DNA of 64,000 nt from Caballeronia calidae (GCF_900044055.2 NZ_FCOX02000026.1:1-64000), one strand, 5' to 3'; numbered from the stretch's first letter, positions 38,522 through 46,537 are shown. Numbers and translations are program-made. Notes: generated by a model from the letters alone, not told the origin.

Positions 38522-38985
38522 CGGCCGCGCAGAATCTCGCTCGCGACTGGATCGCCGCGCGCATACCGCATAGCGGCTCGATGTGTCTGCTCGATGCCGT
38601 CGTCGCGTGGGATGCGCAATGCATCCGCTGCACGGCGACGAGCCATCTTTCCCCTGACAATCCGCTGCGCTCGAAAGACCGGCTCGCGTCGGTGTGCGGC
38701 ATCGAATACGCGGCGCAGGCGATGGCGACGCACGGCGCGCTCGTCGGCGAGGAAGCCAGACGGCCGCGCGTGGGCATGCTGACGAGCGTGCGCGGCGTGC
38801 AAACGCACGTGGATCGGCTCGATACGCTCGACGGCCCGCTCGATATCGAAGCCGAGCGCATGGGCGGCGACGACAACACGGTGCTGTATCGCTTCAACGT
38901 GCATTGCGCGGGACGATTGCTGCTGAGCGGCCGGGCCGCCGTGATTCTCGACGCCGCTCAGGCTGCGGGTTTGGTCGCGCAGTAG
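38518..38985 (+). CDS. 3-hydroxyacyl-ACP dehydratase (ApeP-like hot-dog), aryl polyene cluster
   Basis: 155 residues. The IPHSGSMCLLD stretch at about 16-26 is the ApeP-type signature (I-P-H-x-G-x-M-x-L-L-D), followed by a hot-dog fold. With the hot-dog domain fused to the ligase, the cluster has two dehydratase domains. Start ATG overlaps the stop of the KS-like gene. Its 3' end overlaps the convergent UbiE-like gene by 28 bases. Confidence 0.85.
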   Translation: MTAAQNLARDWIAARIPHSGSMCLLDAVVAWDAQCIRCTATSHLSPDNPLRSKDRLASVCGIEYAAQAMATHGALVGEEARRPRVGMLTSVRGVQTHVDRLDTLDGPLDIEAERMGGDDNTVLYRFNVHCAGRLLLSGRAAVILDAAQAAGLVAQ

Positions 38986-39734
38986 GCCGAGAAAATGCCG
39001 AGCTCGACGTCGCGGCGCACGTCCGCGAAACCCGCGTGCCTGATGGCGGCGAGCACGGTGTCGGGCGGCACGCACGCTTCGATCGTGTCCCAGTAGTAGC
39101 GCATCAACTCGACGCTTTCCTCTTTCTTCCCGACGACGCGCGCGATCACCGGCACCACGCCGCGCATATAGAACTTCAGCGCGGCGACGCCCAGGCCATG
39201 CGCGGGACGCGTGATTTCGAGCACGCAGAGGCGTCCGCCGGGCGCGAGCACGCGGAAGTATTCGTCGAAGACGCACGCGAGATCGCTTACGTGGCGCAGC
39301 GCGAAACCCATGCACAGAAAGTCGTAGGCGGCGCTGTCGCAGGGCAGATTCTCGGCGGTGCCGATGCGCGTCTCGACGCCGATCGGCAGAACCGCCTTGC
39401 CGACCATGCCCGGACTCGGATCGATGCCCGTGACGAGCGACGGATCGCCCGTGATCGCGACCGCTTCCTTCGTGACGAGCCCCGTTCCCATGCCGACATC
39501 GAGCACGCGCATGCCGCGCGCGAGACCCGCCGAGCGCAGCGCGCGATTGCGATACCACGGGCCGGAGCCGAAGGCCATTGCGCGCTCGATCGCGTCGTAG
39601 TCGGAGGCGGTGCGGTCGAACATGCCGCGCAGCCAGACGCGGCGGCGCGATTCGTCGGGATAGTAGGTCGTGAGGGGCTCGTGCGGAGCTTTCTGATCGA
39701 TCCGTTCGATGGGGTCGCGCCGGGGGGAAGTCAT
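38958..39734 (-). CDS. UbiE/COQ5-like methyltransferase
   Basis: 258 residues. Motif I VLDVGMGTG at 77-85, then DPSPGM, ENLPCDSAAYDFLCMGFALRHV, and LRMFDRTASDYD-like opening, typical of UbiE/COQ5 C-methyltransferases. It is convergent with the last right-arm gene and overlaps it by 28 bases. A role in ring methylation of the aryl polyene is possible; it is unlikely to be the ubiquinone enzyme itself, as the sequence is diverged. Confidence 0.78.
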   Translation of the reverse strand: MTSPRRDPIERIDQKAPHEPLTTYYPDESRRRVWLRGMFDRTASDYDAIERAMAFGSGPWYRNRALRSAGLARGMRVLDVGMGTGLVTKEAVAITGDPSLVTGIDPSPGMVGKAVLPIGVETRIGTAENLPCDSAAYDFLCMGFALRHVSDLACVFDEYFRVLAPGGRLCVLEITRPAHGLGVAALKFYMRGVVPVIARVVGKKEESVELMRYYWDTIEACVPPDTVLAAIRHAGFADVRRDVELGIFSAYCATKPAA

Positions 39735-39798
39735 CGAGTCTCCTGTTTGTGCCGAGCCGCAGGACCTTGGTCGATTGCTTTTACCACAGCGCGCGGGA

Positions 39799-40398
39799 TC
39801 AGTGGATCGTGGTCCACGCGAGTGCGACGGAGAAGGTCGCCAGAACGATCGACGCGCCGCGCTGCACGCGTTCCGGGCTGAGCCACGCGAGACGCCCGGT
39901 GCCGAGCGCCGCGCCGAAGGTGATCCACAGGAAGCCGATGGGAATCAGCGCGGCGGCGAAGATCGACATCGTGCGGAGATAGGCGATGGGATCGGCAAAG
40001 GCGCTTGGCGGAAAGATGGCGCTCGCGAACAGCATCGCCTTGGGATTGAGCAGCGTGGTGACGAAGAGCGCGCTGACGCCGGCCGTCTTATGCGCGGACG
40101 TCGGCAATGAGACGGCGGCGCGCCACATCGCGACCGCGAGATACGCGATGTAGACGCTGCACGCGATACGCATGGAGGTCGGCAGCCAGGCGAGGAAGTT
40201 CGCCGCGTGCGTGACGAGATAGCCCCAGGCGGAGATCGCGATGAGATAGCCGGCGAGCTCGGCCGCCATGAGCGGCATCGCGCGTTTGATGCCGCGGCGC
40301 AGGCCGGCGGCGGCGAGCAGCGTGTTCGTCGGGCCGGGGGTGATCAGGATGATGACGATGCCGAGCAGGAGCAGGGATGACTGCGAGGGTGGGTGCAT
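39799..40398 (-). CDS. LysE-family exporter
   Basis: 199 residues from the ATG at 40398 (MHPPSQSSLLLLGIVIILI). Six helices; ITPGPTNTLLAAAGLRRG near the N-terminus is the LysE/RhtB signature (P-G-P). Exports amino acids or related metabolites; substrate unknown. No good ribosome binding site is seen; the frame opens up to 40497 without a better one. Confidence 0.82.
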   Translation of the reverse strand: MHPPSQSSLLLLGIVIILITPGPTNTLLAAAGLRRGIKRAMPLMAAELAGYLIAISAWGYLVTHAANFLAWLPTSMRIACSVYIAYLAVAMWRAAVSLPTSAHKTAGVSALFVTTLLNPKAMLFASAIFPPSAFADPIAYLRTMSIFAAALIPIGFLWITFGAALGTGRLAWLSPERVQRGASIVLATFSVALAWTTIH

Positions 40399-40587
40399 GG
40401 GATGGGGGTGGGTATTGAATGCAGGATGCTTAATACCATAAGTTGGGCGGTTTATCGGCGTGGCCACACTTTCTTGACAATCGATTTCGTGAGGCAACTG
40501 AGTCGGGTGGCCTCACTGAATCGGCGAGTTTCGCGATTGAGGTAATGTTGAACATGGGCGGCTTTTGATAACAGCAGAGTGAAACAT

Positions 40588-40608
40588 AAGGGCCATTATT
40601 GGCCCTTT
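40588..40608. terminator. Hairpin terminator after the displaced immunity gene
   Basis: AAGGGCCA-TTATT-GGCCCTT stem with T on the plus side and A on the other. It follows the stop of the immunity gene on the minus strand by 27 bases. A similar AAGGGCC...GGCCCTT stem follows the Imm26-like genes. Confidence 0.7.
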
Positions 40609-40634
40609 ATGCAAAAACCTATTAAACCGAATAA

Positions 40635-40955
40635 TTAAATCAGGCAGTACAAATCCTTCACAAAACTTCGAACCCTTGATTTCCAAATCTCAGTATTAAT
40701 TTTAGCGAAATCTAGACTTTTTCCTGTACTTTTTTCCTCGGCAACAGAAACGTCAGAAAGCTTATTTGTAGAACCTCCTCTGTAATCGAAAAGAAAAAAA
40801 ACCAAATCGAATTCTTTACCTGACCTATTTATTAGCTTCCAAAATATTTGATCATTGTAAACTGCGAAAAGATTATCTTGCTCGGGGCTGCCAAGAACTG
40901 TCCAACCAGCACCTTCGAGTGCATTTCTAAGCTCGATCATTCTGGCCTGTGTCAT
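40635..40955 (-). CDS. Putative immunity protein for displaced RHS tip A
   Basis: 106 residues from the ATG at 40955, which overlaps the tip A stop (ATGA) and has GGGAG upstream. AT-rich compared with its surroundings, acidic/aromatic, with no recognised family. The coupled position directly after an RHS toxin tip is the standard place for the cognate immunity gene. No signal peptide, so cytoplasmic, which would fit a toxin with a cytoplasmic target. Confidence 0.6.
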   Translation of the reverse strand: MTQARMIELRNALEGAGWTVLGSPEQDNLFAVYNDQIFWKLINRSGKEFDLVFFLFDYRGGSTNKLSDVSVAEEKSTGKSLDFAKINTEIWKSRVRSFVKDLYCLI

Positions 40956-41281
40956 TCCAAGCTCTCCCAAAATCCCTTTGGAGCGGTAACTCCGGAAGTT
41001 GTTGCAAGCTTTTCTTCCACATATTCTCTGCTCATCTCTTTACCTTCCTTGGACCATGTATCGACAGAAAGAATTTGATTTTTTTTGTCTGTAATAGTAA
41101 CGCTATACGCGTCATCTCCAACTTTTCTAACATGATATCTTGCGTTGGAATCTCTGCCGCCACCTTTCAGCACTTTCCCGTCAGTAACATTCCGCTTTCC
41201 GCGTTCGAGATAATCTGTCGGAGATAGGTTGGAATGGCGTCCAGCATGATTTTTTAGGCCGTGATCATTATTCTTATCCAT
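40952..41281 (-). CDS. Displaced RHS C-terminal toxin tip A
   Basis: 109 residues from the ATG at 41281 (MDKNNDHGLKNHAGRHSN). Low GC, lysine-rich, ends 4 bases into the immunity gene. It is preceded, in another frame, by RHS core codons; one extra A in a seven-A run (41316-41322) would join them. The family is not recognised; the H-A-G-R-H-S-N-L-S-P-T-D-Y-L start has the look of small RNase-like toxin tips. Without the RHS body it has no delivery route, though it could still be toxic if expressed or be recombined back. Confidence 0.6.
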   Translation of the reverse strand: MDKNNDHGLKNHAGRHSNLSPTDYLERGKRNVTDGKVLKGGGRDSNARYHVRKVGDDAYSVTITDKKNQILSVDTWSKEGKEMSREYVEEKLATTSGVTAPKGFWESLE

Positions 41282-41315
41282 TCCCTTATGGGAACGTCGT
41301 TTCTTCCATCTCGGC

Positions 41316-41322
41316 TTTTTTT
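41316..41322 (-). other. Seven-A run separating RHS core frame from tip A frame
   Basis: TGT-AAA-AAA-A on the minus strand. The core frame continues out of the toxin frame; the toxin frame has TAA right at the start of the run. Eight A would give one continuous core-tip frame. Confidence 0.75.
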
Positions 41323-41452
41323 ACACTTTAATCCAAGGGGGTCAATCCAAACGAAAGTATTAGGGCCGAACTGATACGGGTTATCACCGCCCGCAAGCCC
41401 AATAGGATCCTGACTGATGAAGATCCCCGTCTGCGGATCGAAGTACCGATAG

Positions 41453-41460
41453 CGGTTGTA
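41453..41460. other. Attachment-site core, left border of unit 1
   Basis: CGGTTGTA. Left flank AG (from the RHS tip A gene), right flank AACAAACCGC (element end). On the minus strand it is TACAACCG within the Tyr-Asn-Arg codons of the RHS core. Confidence 0.75.
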
Positions 41461-42354
41461 AACAAACCGCTTAGACGCACTTCACCCGCGCACGAGCTGC
41501 AACGCCTTACCCGGCAAGACTTCCAGCCGACAGACCCACTTAAAGAACAAGATTTTTCCCTAGACGCGAGTCTAGCCGATCATCGGCACCCCGAACCAGT
41601 CGATTTGTCCGAGTCGCCCTCACCATCGACCCGCCGTGTCTGACGGCGGCCGCAGGCCGACGGCAGGCACGGCGGAACCGGGCCGACGCATTCCCACTTG
41701 CCACACTTGCAACCACCTGCCTTAACCGGATTTCGCGGATGTCCCATGGTGCCGGAACCCGTCAAGGCCGCGCAGCGCCCGCTAGGGCTTGGCCTTGACG
41801 GCGATCGGTTCACCACGCTCGGCAATGCGGTGCAAGACGACTTGGCGGCTTGCACCGCATGCAGACCGCGCTTTTTCGTGTTGTTGATTTCGCCGCGCAG
41901 CGGCGCACATCTGGGAGCCCCTTGGGGGCGGACGGGAGGCAGGCTGCGAGCACGGAGCGTAAGCCCGCAGGGCTGAAGCCCGAGCGCAGCAGACAGCCGG
42001 GCGGGCGGGGCCGTTCACCCTCGCGCGCAGCGCGCTGAATATGCTTTATTCGTTCTTCAATGATTTGGCCGCGACGCGGCCACTGGATTGACCTTGCGAA
42101 GCACAACCTTGGGCCGGGGGCGCAAGACATAGCGCGTATTAGCGAATTCTGAGGCGCGGGCCAGCGGCAAGCCGTTCCTTGCTGCTTGTGCCCGCGCCTC
42201 AGAATTCGCTAATGCGCCTTTGCGTTATGTTAAATGGGCGAAGCCCATTTACCCCCGGCCCTTCGTGCGCTCTCGGCCCAACGGGCCGCACTTCCTTCTA
42301 TAGCTCACCGCTCGCAGCCGCGTCGATGAGGCCGGTTTTTCGTTCCTCACTTTC
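41461..42354. other. Structured non-coding end of element copy 1
   Basis: 894 bases between the attachment core and the recombinase stop, with only out-of-frame open stretches. It contains several perfect dyads: TGGCCGCG-A-CGCGGCCA (42066-42082), a 24-bp stem (42138-42161 with 42190-42213), and TAAATGGGC-GAA-GCCCATTTA (42231-42251). Such a density of hairpins beside a primase-bearing element suggests a replication origin, transfer or recombination-control region. Confidence 0.65.
42138..42213. repeat. 24-bp perfect inverted repeat with 28-base loop, copy 1
   Basis: Arms 42138-42161 and 42190-42213 are exactly complementary over 24 bases (start ATTAGCGAATTCTGAGGCGC). The loop is 28 bases. One mismatch further out, three more pairs extend it. 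No T-run follows, so it is not a plain terminator. Confidence 0.9.
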
Positions 42355-43440
42355 TTACTGCGCGTCCTCGTCCGCTTCGGCGTCGATGGCGGCTAAGAGT
42401 GAAGCGGCTGCATCATCGTCGTGCGTTCGCGCGAGCCTCGCCGGATGCGTGGCCGCGTGAATCTCCTTGAGCTTGCCAATCGCCACCTGCGTGTAAATCT
42501 GCGTGCTCGACAGATCCGCGTGTCCGAGCAACGCCTGGATGAATCGCACGTCCGCGCCGTTCTCCAGCATGTGCGTCGCGCACGCGTGGCGTAGCGCGTG
42601 GCATGCGCCATCGCGTATTCCGGCGAGTTCCATATAGCGCTTCACGAAGTCCGTCAGCCGATTGCCGCTGTACGGCTCGCCGTAGTCCGTCAGGAACAGC
42701 GTCCAATCCTCCTGTCGCACGATCAGCATTGACCTGATTTCGTCCAGATAGCGCTCGACCCAATAACACGCCCGCTCGCCCATCGGGATATACCGGTCGC
42801 GTCGGCCTTTGCCCTGGCGAACCATCACCGTGCGCCCTTCCAGATCGATGTCCGATAGCGTCAGGTTCATCAGCTCCATGCGCCGCATTCCGGTGCTGTA
42901 CAACACTTCCAGCATCGCGCGATCACGCGCGCCGGTCAGTTCGCTCACGTCCGGCTGCGCCATCAGGCGCTCAACCTGCGTAACAGACAGCACCACGCGC
43001 GGCAGCAGCTTCGGCGCGCGTGGCAACACCAGTTCCGACGCCGCGTTGTATTGCACATACCGCTCACGCGCCAACCATCGGCAGAACCCGCGCAGTGGCG
43101 CGAGCATCGACTCCTGCGAGCGGATCGACAGCGGCTTGCCGTCCTTCTTCCGATACAGGTACAGATGCCGCTGATATGCCTCCAGCACCGCGCGCGTAAT
43201 TTCTTCGGGCTGGTTCAGCCCGCGCACATCGCACCACTGCACGAACCGCTCAAGCCGCACCGCGCGGCCTCGCACCGTCGCCTCCGTGCGCCCCGTCGCC
43301 TGCGACCAGTCCACATACAGCCGCACGTAGATCATCAGCGCGTTATCAACTGTCTCGACCGACTGAATCGCCTCGCTGCGCTTCTTTCTCAGCTTGCGCT
43401 TTCGATGGCGCACCACCCGCTTTTGCTCATCGGCCTTCAT
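42355..43440 (-). CDS. Tyrosine recombinase of the RHS-tip element, copy 1
   Basis: 361 residues, XerC/D-like. The N-terminal SAM-like core-binding domain is at about 35-135. Catalytic residues: R186 (TGMRRMEL), K211, H281 and R284 (HALRHACATH), H307 (LLGHADLS), nucleophile Y316 (TQIYTQVA). N-terminal 25 residues are very basic. Its start overlaps the primase stop (ATGA), so the two are co-translated. It should catalyse integration and excision at the CGGTTGTA core. Confidence 0.88.
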   Translation of the reverse strand: MKADEQKRVVRHRKRKLRKKRSEAIQSVETVDNALMIYVRLYVDWSQATGRTEATVRGRAVRLERFVQWCDVRGLNQPEEITRAVLEAYQRHLYLYRKKDGKPLSIRSQESMLAPLRGFCRWLARERYVQYNAASELVLPRAPKLLPRVVLSVTQVERLMAQPDVSELTGARDRAMLEVLYSTGMRRMELMNLTLSDIDLEGRTVMVRQGKGRRDRYIPMGERACYWVERYLDEIRSMLIVRQEDWTLFLTDYGEPYSGNRLTDFVKRYMELAGIRDGACHALRHACATHMLENGADVRFIQALLGHADLSSTQIYTQVAIGKLKEIHAATHPARLARTHDDDAAASLLAAIDAEADEDAQ

Positions 43441-46400
43441 GTGCGCGCCTCGTATGAGTACGCCCCGAAGGAAGTCCCCTCGGGGGACGGTACGACCAAG
43501 CCCGAATTTTTCTCTCTCTGGATATGCGTTTTCGCGCCGCTCACGCGCTTATTCGCGCTCGGCCTTATGCCATCAGCGTTGGCGGGATTTTCAGCGCCCC
43601 GCGATGGGGCCGATATGGGGCCGTTTTGGGGCCGCGTTGACCCCGCGAACTCACTACCTTTGCCCCGCGAACTCCCGATTTCACCCCGCGAACTTCCAAT
43701 CGTAGTCGTGTCGATCAGTCCGGCAAGATGCGCCGAGTCACTACCGTCGCCGTCATAGATCAGCTCATATTCGAAGCTCTGGCCGCGTCGGCCGCGATGC
43801 GTCAGCAAGTATTCAAGTTCCACCAACCGCTCAAGATGCGCGCGCGCCTGCGTGTCGCTCTGCCCCGTCCAGGCCCGCACTTCACGTCGACTAAACCGCA
43901 CCGACTCACGCGGCAGCGGCTTCGCCTTCACCGCATCAACAATCGCTTCCAGTACACGGCGCGTCACCGGCGGCAACTCGTCCAGGCTGCGCCCGAGCAC
44001 TTCATGAACGATCCGGTTCGCCGCCTCGATATCGGCCAGCGTCACCTCGATGTACTCGAGCGCCTCGCCCGCGTGCTGAACCGTCTTCACCTCGCGCTGG
44101 ACCTGATGCAGCAGCGCAATCGTGTCGATCAGCGTCAGGTATTTTTCATGATCGCGCCGCGTGCGCGTTCTGTCCGACAGGAACGTGAGCTGATCGGCAT
44201 ACGGATTCACCACGGCCAGCGGCTTTAGAAGGCGCTGCGCGTTGCGATGCACGTTCAACACGCGTTCCTTCTGCGCCTTCAGTTTCAACCCTTCCAGCGT
44301 GCGCTTTTGTCGTTGCAGCCGATGTATCGCTTCGGTCTGTTCGCGTCCTTCATCCACCGTCAGAATCAGACAGCGGTTCAATAGCTCTTCGTCAATCTCA
44401 ATCGCGGTCGTCGTCAGCATGATCGATACCGGCCCTTCCACGCGATATTCCTGCGTCACGAGATTGCCCGTCTCGGCATCCTTGCCCGTCGAGGCAATCG
44501 TGAGTTCGCCATCCGATTGCAACAGCTTGAGCGCATACGCCGCGCGGCTTGCGCCTTCTTCCTCGCAGATCGCCAGCACTTTGTGCTTCAGGTTCGTCTC
44601 GCCCATGTAGAACAAGCTCTGCCCCGTCATCGCGCTGTACTTGATCCGCTCCTCTTCCGGCACGAACGCCAACACCGCATCCATCAACGACGACTTGCCC
44701 GCCGCGCTCGAACTCTGGACCACCACGGCCAACGGCGCATCCAGCTTGCGCGAGACCGCCGCCAGATAGCCCACCAGCTTGTTCGTCTCTTCACCCACCA
44801 CGCCGCACGCGTCGAAGTCCGACACGATCCGCGCAAGCAAATCCGGCACGCTCAACAGATCGAGCGCCGCGCGTTTGTCTTCCGCGCTCATGTCCTGCGA
44901 CGACACCGGCGCATCGCCCTGCACTTGCAGCATTTCCAGCTTCAGCAGCACGCGCCCCAAGTCGGCTTTGACCGCGTCCTCTTTGACGCGCAATTCCGCC
45001 GCCGCCCGCGCAATGTAGTTCGCGCGCGCTTTCGCGTGATACAGGTCCAGCGTGTCCACGTGGAACCATTCTCCGCTGCTAGCCAGCACGTTCACTTTCA
45101 GCGCGCCGCTCGCCTTCGCATCGAACCCGCGCACGCGGTAACGTACTACGCCGAACGTGAACACAATCTCCGACTCGCTCACTTCACACGCGATATCCGC
45201 CCCGAAGGAAGTCCCCTTGGGGGAGAGCACGGGCACGACCGGCTCCATCGCTGCCCCACAGGGACTTCCTTCGGTCGCGGGCAACGTCGGCGCACTCGCC
45301 GGTTCAACCTCTTTTTTAGCGGCTAAAGTGGGAGCCGATTCGAGTACAGCAGCAACAGCACGCGCCGGCGCCTTGCCATTACCTAACCACTCCGCGCTGC
45401 GAATCAGTGTGCCCAGGCTCTTCGCCGCTGGCGTCACCTTCAGCGCGTACTCGTTCGCGTCCAGTCCATGCGGCAACTTCAGCCGATAGCAGCCGAAACC
45501 CTCGGCCATCAACCGCTCGGCCAATTTCACCGCGCCCGCATCGCCCGCCGCGTCGCGATCGAACGCGATGATCACGCGCTCGATACCCGACGACTTGAAC
45601 AACTCCACATGATCATCCGTGAACCCGTTCACGCCGAACGCCGCCGTCACATTCGTAAAACCCGCGCACCAGAACGTCAGCGCATCGATGATCGCCTCAC
45701 ACACGATCACTTCCTTCTGACCGCGCACGCCGTCCGCATTGAACACGCCGCACCGCGGCCCCGGCAGATACAGGTGATAGGCCGTGCCCGCGCGCAGATC
45801 GTCGCGCGTCTTGCGGCCGTACAGGCCCGCCACGTTTCCCGCTTTATCGAACCACGGAAACACCACGCAGCCGTTCAAATGCTCATGCCCGCTCTCGCGG
45901 ATCACGCCCACCGACTGCAAGCGCGAACGGATCGCCTCGCCCGCCTCGCGGTTCTTGTACGGCAGCCGCAAACCAAGCGTGCGGTTCGCGTAACCCAGCT
46001 TGAAGTGCTCCACCGCGCCCGCGATGCCGCGCTTTTCCAGATACGCGATCGCCTCGGGCGCGGCCTTCAACGTCTGATGGTAGTAGTCGACCACCTGTGA
46101 GAGCAGCGCGGCATCGTCCGCGCTCGCCGATACCGGCGCTTCCAGCGCGCGCACCGTGGCGTTCTTTGTACCGGCTTTAGCCGCTAAAGAAGGAATACCT
46201 TCGCGCAGCAATTCCACTGCGTGACGGAACGAGATCCCGCCCGCCTTCATTGCCCAATCCACCGGGCCACCGCCCGTGCCGCATCCGAAGCAGTGCCAAA
46301 GGTTTTTGGCCGGCGTAATCACCAGCGATGGCGTGGAATCCTCGTGGAACGGGCAGCGACCGCGCCAGTCGCGGCCCGACTTTGCCAGCTCGATGCCCTG

Positions 46401-46472
46401 CGCGCGCACCAACTGCTCCACCGACACCTCCGCCTTTAGCCGCTCCAGTTCCTGCTCCGCGATGCGCGCCAT
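43437..46472 (-). CDS. CHC2/TOPRIM primase fused to ATPase domain, copy 1
   Basis: 1011 residues. Zinc finger C40-P-F-H43 and C61-F-G-C64; TOPRIM with E259 (VIVCEAIIDA) and D305-x-D307 (IIAFDRDAAG); a variable linker (about 380-425) containing repeat-derived GTSFGA; and an ATPase with a Walker-A-like SSSAAGKSS at 587-595 (first Gly replaced by Ser) and acidic AICEEEGASRAAYALKLLQS. The C-terminal part (about 840-920) resembles a winged helix. It probably primes and unwinds the element's own DNA. Confidence 0.85.
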   Translation of the reverse strand: MARIAEQELERLKAEVSVEQLVRAQGIELAKSGRDWRGRCPFHEDSTPSLVITPAKNLWHCFGCGTGGGPVDWAMKAGGISFRHAVELLREGIPSLAAKAGTKNATVRALEAPVSASADDAALLSQVVDYYHQTLKAAPEAIAYLEKRGIAGAVEHFKLGYANRTLGLRLPYKNREAGEAIRSRLQSVGVIRESGHEHLNGCVVFPWFDKAGNVAGLYGRKTRDDLRAGTAYHLYLPGPRCGVFNADGVRGQKEVIVCEAIIDALTFWCAGFTNVTAAFGVNGFTDDHVELFKSSGIERVIIAFDRDAAGDAGAVKLAERLMAEGFGCYRLKLPHGLDANEYALKVTPAAKSLGTLIRSAEWLGNGKAPARAVAAVLESAPTLAAKKEVEPASAPTLPATEGSPCGAAMEPVVPVLSPKGTSFGADIACEVSESEIVFTFGVVRYRVRGFDAKASGALKVNVLASSGEWFHVDTLDLYHAKARANYIARAAAELRVKEDAVKADLGRVLLKLEMLQVQGDAPVSSQDMSAEDKRAALDLLSVPDLLARIVSDFDACGVVGEETNKLVGYLAAVSRKLDAPLAVVVQSSSAAGKSSLMDAVLAFVPEEERIKYSAMTGQSLFYMGETNLKHKVLAICEEEGASRAAYALKLLQSDGELTIASTGKDAETGNLVTQEYRVEGPVSIMLTTTAIEIDEELLNRCLILTVDEGREQTEAIHRLQRQKRTLEGLKLKAQKERVLNVHRNAQRLLKPLAVVNPYADQLTFLSDRTRTRRDHEKYLTLIDTIALLHQVQREVKTVQHAGEALEYIEVTLADIEAANRIVHEVLGRSLDELPPVTRRVLEAIVDAVKAKPLPRESVRFSRREVRAWTGQSDTQARAHLERLVELEYLLTHRGRRGQSFEYELIYDGDGSDSAHLAGLIDTTTIGSSRGEIGSSRGKGSEFAGSTRPQNGPISAPSRGAENPANADGIRPSANKRVSGAKTHIQREKNSGLVVPSPEGTSFGAYSYEART
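43461..43488. repeat. Intragenic dyad repeat (CGCCCCGAAGGAAGTCCCC...), end of primase gene, copy 1
   Basis: CGCCCCGAAGGAAGTCCCCT followed by CGGGGGA. The same sequence with two changes lies at 45198-45225, and a part of it is inverted at 45254-45274. Here it is translated as P-x-G-T-S-F-G-A. Equivalent copies exist in element copy 2. Confidence 0.75.
45198..45274. repeat. Pair of inverted intragenic repeats in the primase linker, copy 1
   Basis: CGCCCCGAAGGAAGTCCCCT at 45198-45217 with GGGGGAG after it, and the opposite orientation GGGACTTCCTTCGG at 45261-45274. They lie in the linker between TOPRIM and ATPase parts. Confidence 0.75.
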
Positions 46473-46507
46473 ACCACCGTCCTCCGGCTAAAAACCTGTC
46501 AATGGAC

Positions 46508-46537
46508 ATTGTAGTAGACAATGAATTGAACTACAAT
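46508..46537. promoter_or_regulatory. Symmetric divergent promoter/operator between primase and XRE genes, copy 1
   Basis: ATTGTAGT (46508-46515), 14 bases, ACTACAAT (46530-46537). On the plus strand it gives TTGTAG-N17-TACAAT; on the minus strand exactly the same hexamers and spacing. One dyad thus supplies -35 and -10 for both directions and would be covered by a dimeric repressor, most simply the XRE protein. Confidence 0.65.

Larger units (their letters stand above)
41254..41460 (-). pseudogene. RHS core remnant belonging to tip A
   Basis: From the unit border at 41460 the minus strand reads Y-N-R-Y-R-Y-F-D-P-Q-T-G-I-F-I-S-Q-D-P-I and then GLAGGDNPYQFGPNTFVWID-PLGL, the end of an RHS core. 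After the core it crosses a seven-A run and runs to a stop at 41254-41256 in the wrong frame relative to tip A. The 5' part of the gene is now the RHS gene at 54676-59109, about 13.8 kb away. Confidence 0.8.

Noticed and set aside
39799..41460. tRNA as the integration target of the recombinase
   Set aside because: No tRNA-like sequence at any border; the borders lie in rhs codons.
41580..42130. Several overlapping frames of 78-106 codons in the non-coding end of each unit
   Set aside because: Present only because the region is GC-rich and lacks stops; Pro/Arg/Cys-rich, and the two strands compete.
42138..42213. 24-bp stem as an insertion-sequence terminal repeat or a terminator
   Set aside because: The arms are only 28 bases apart with no transposase between, and there is no T-run.
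42179..42460. Plus-strand 93-codon frame over the element's hairpin region and the recombinase end
   Set aside because: It reads through the 24-bp stem and antisense to the recombinase C-terminus; no support.
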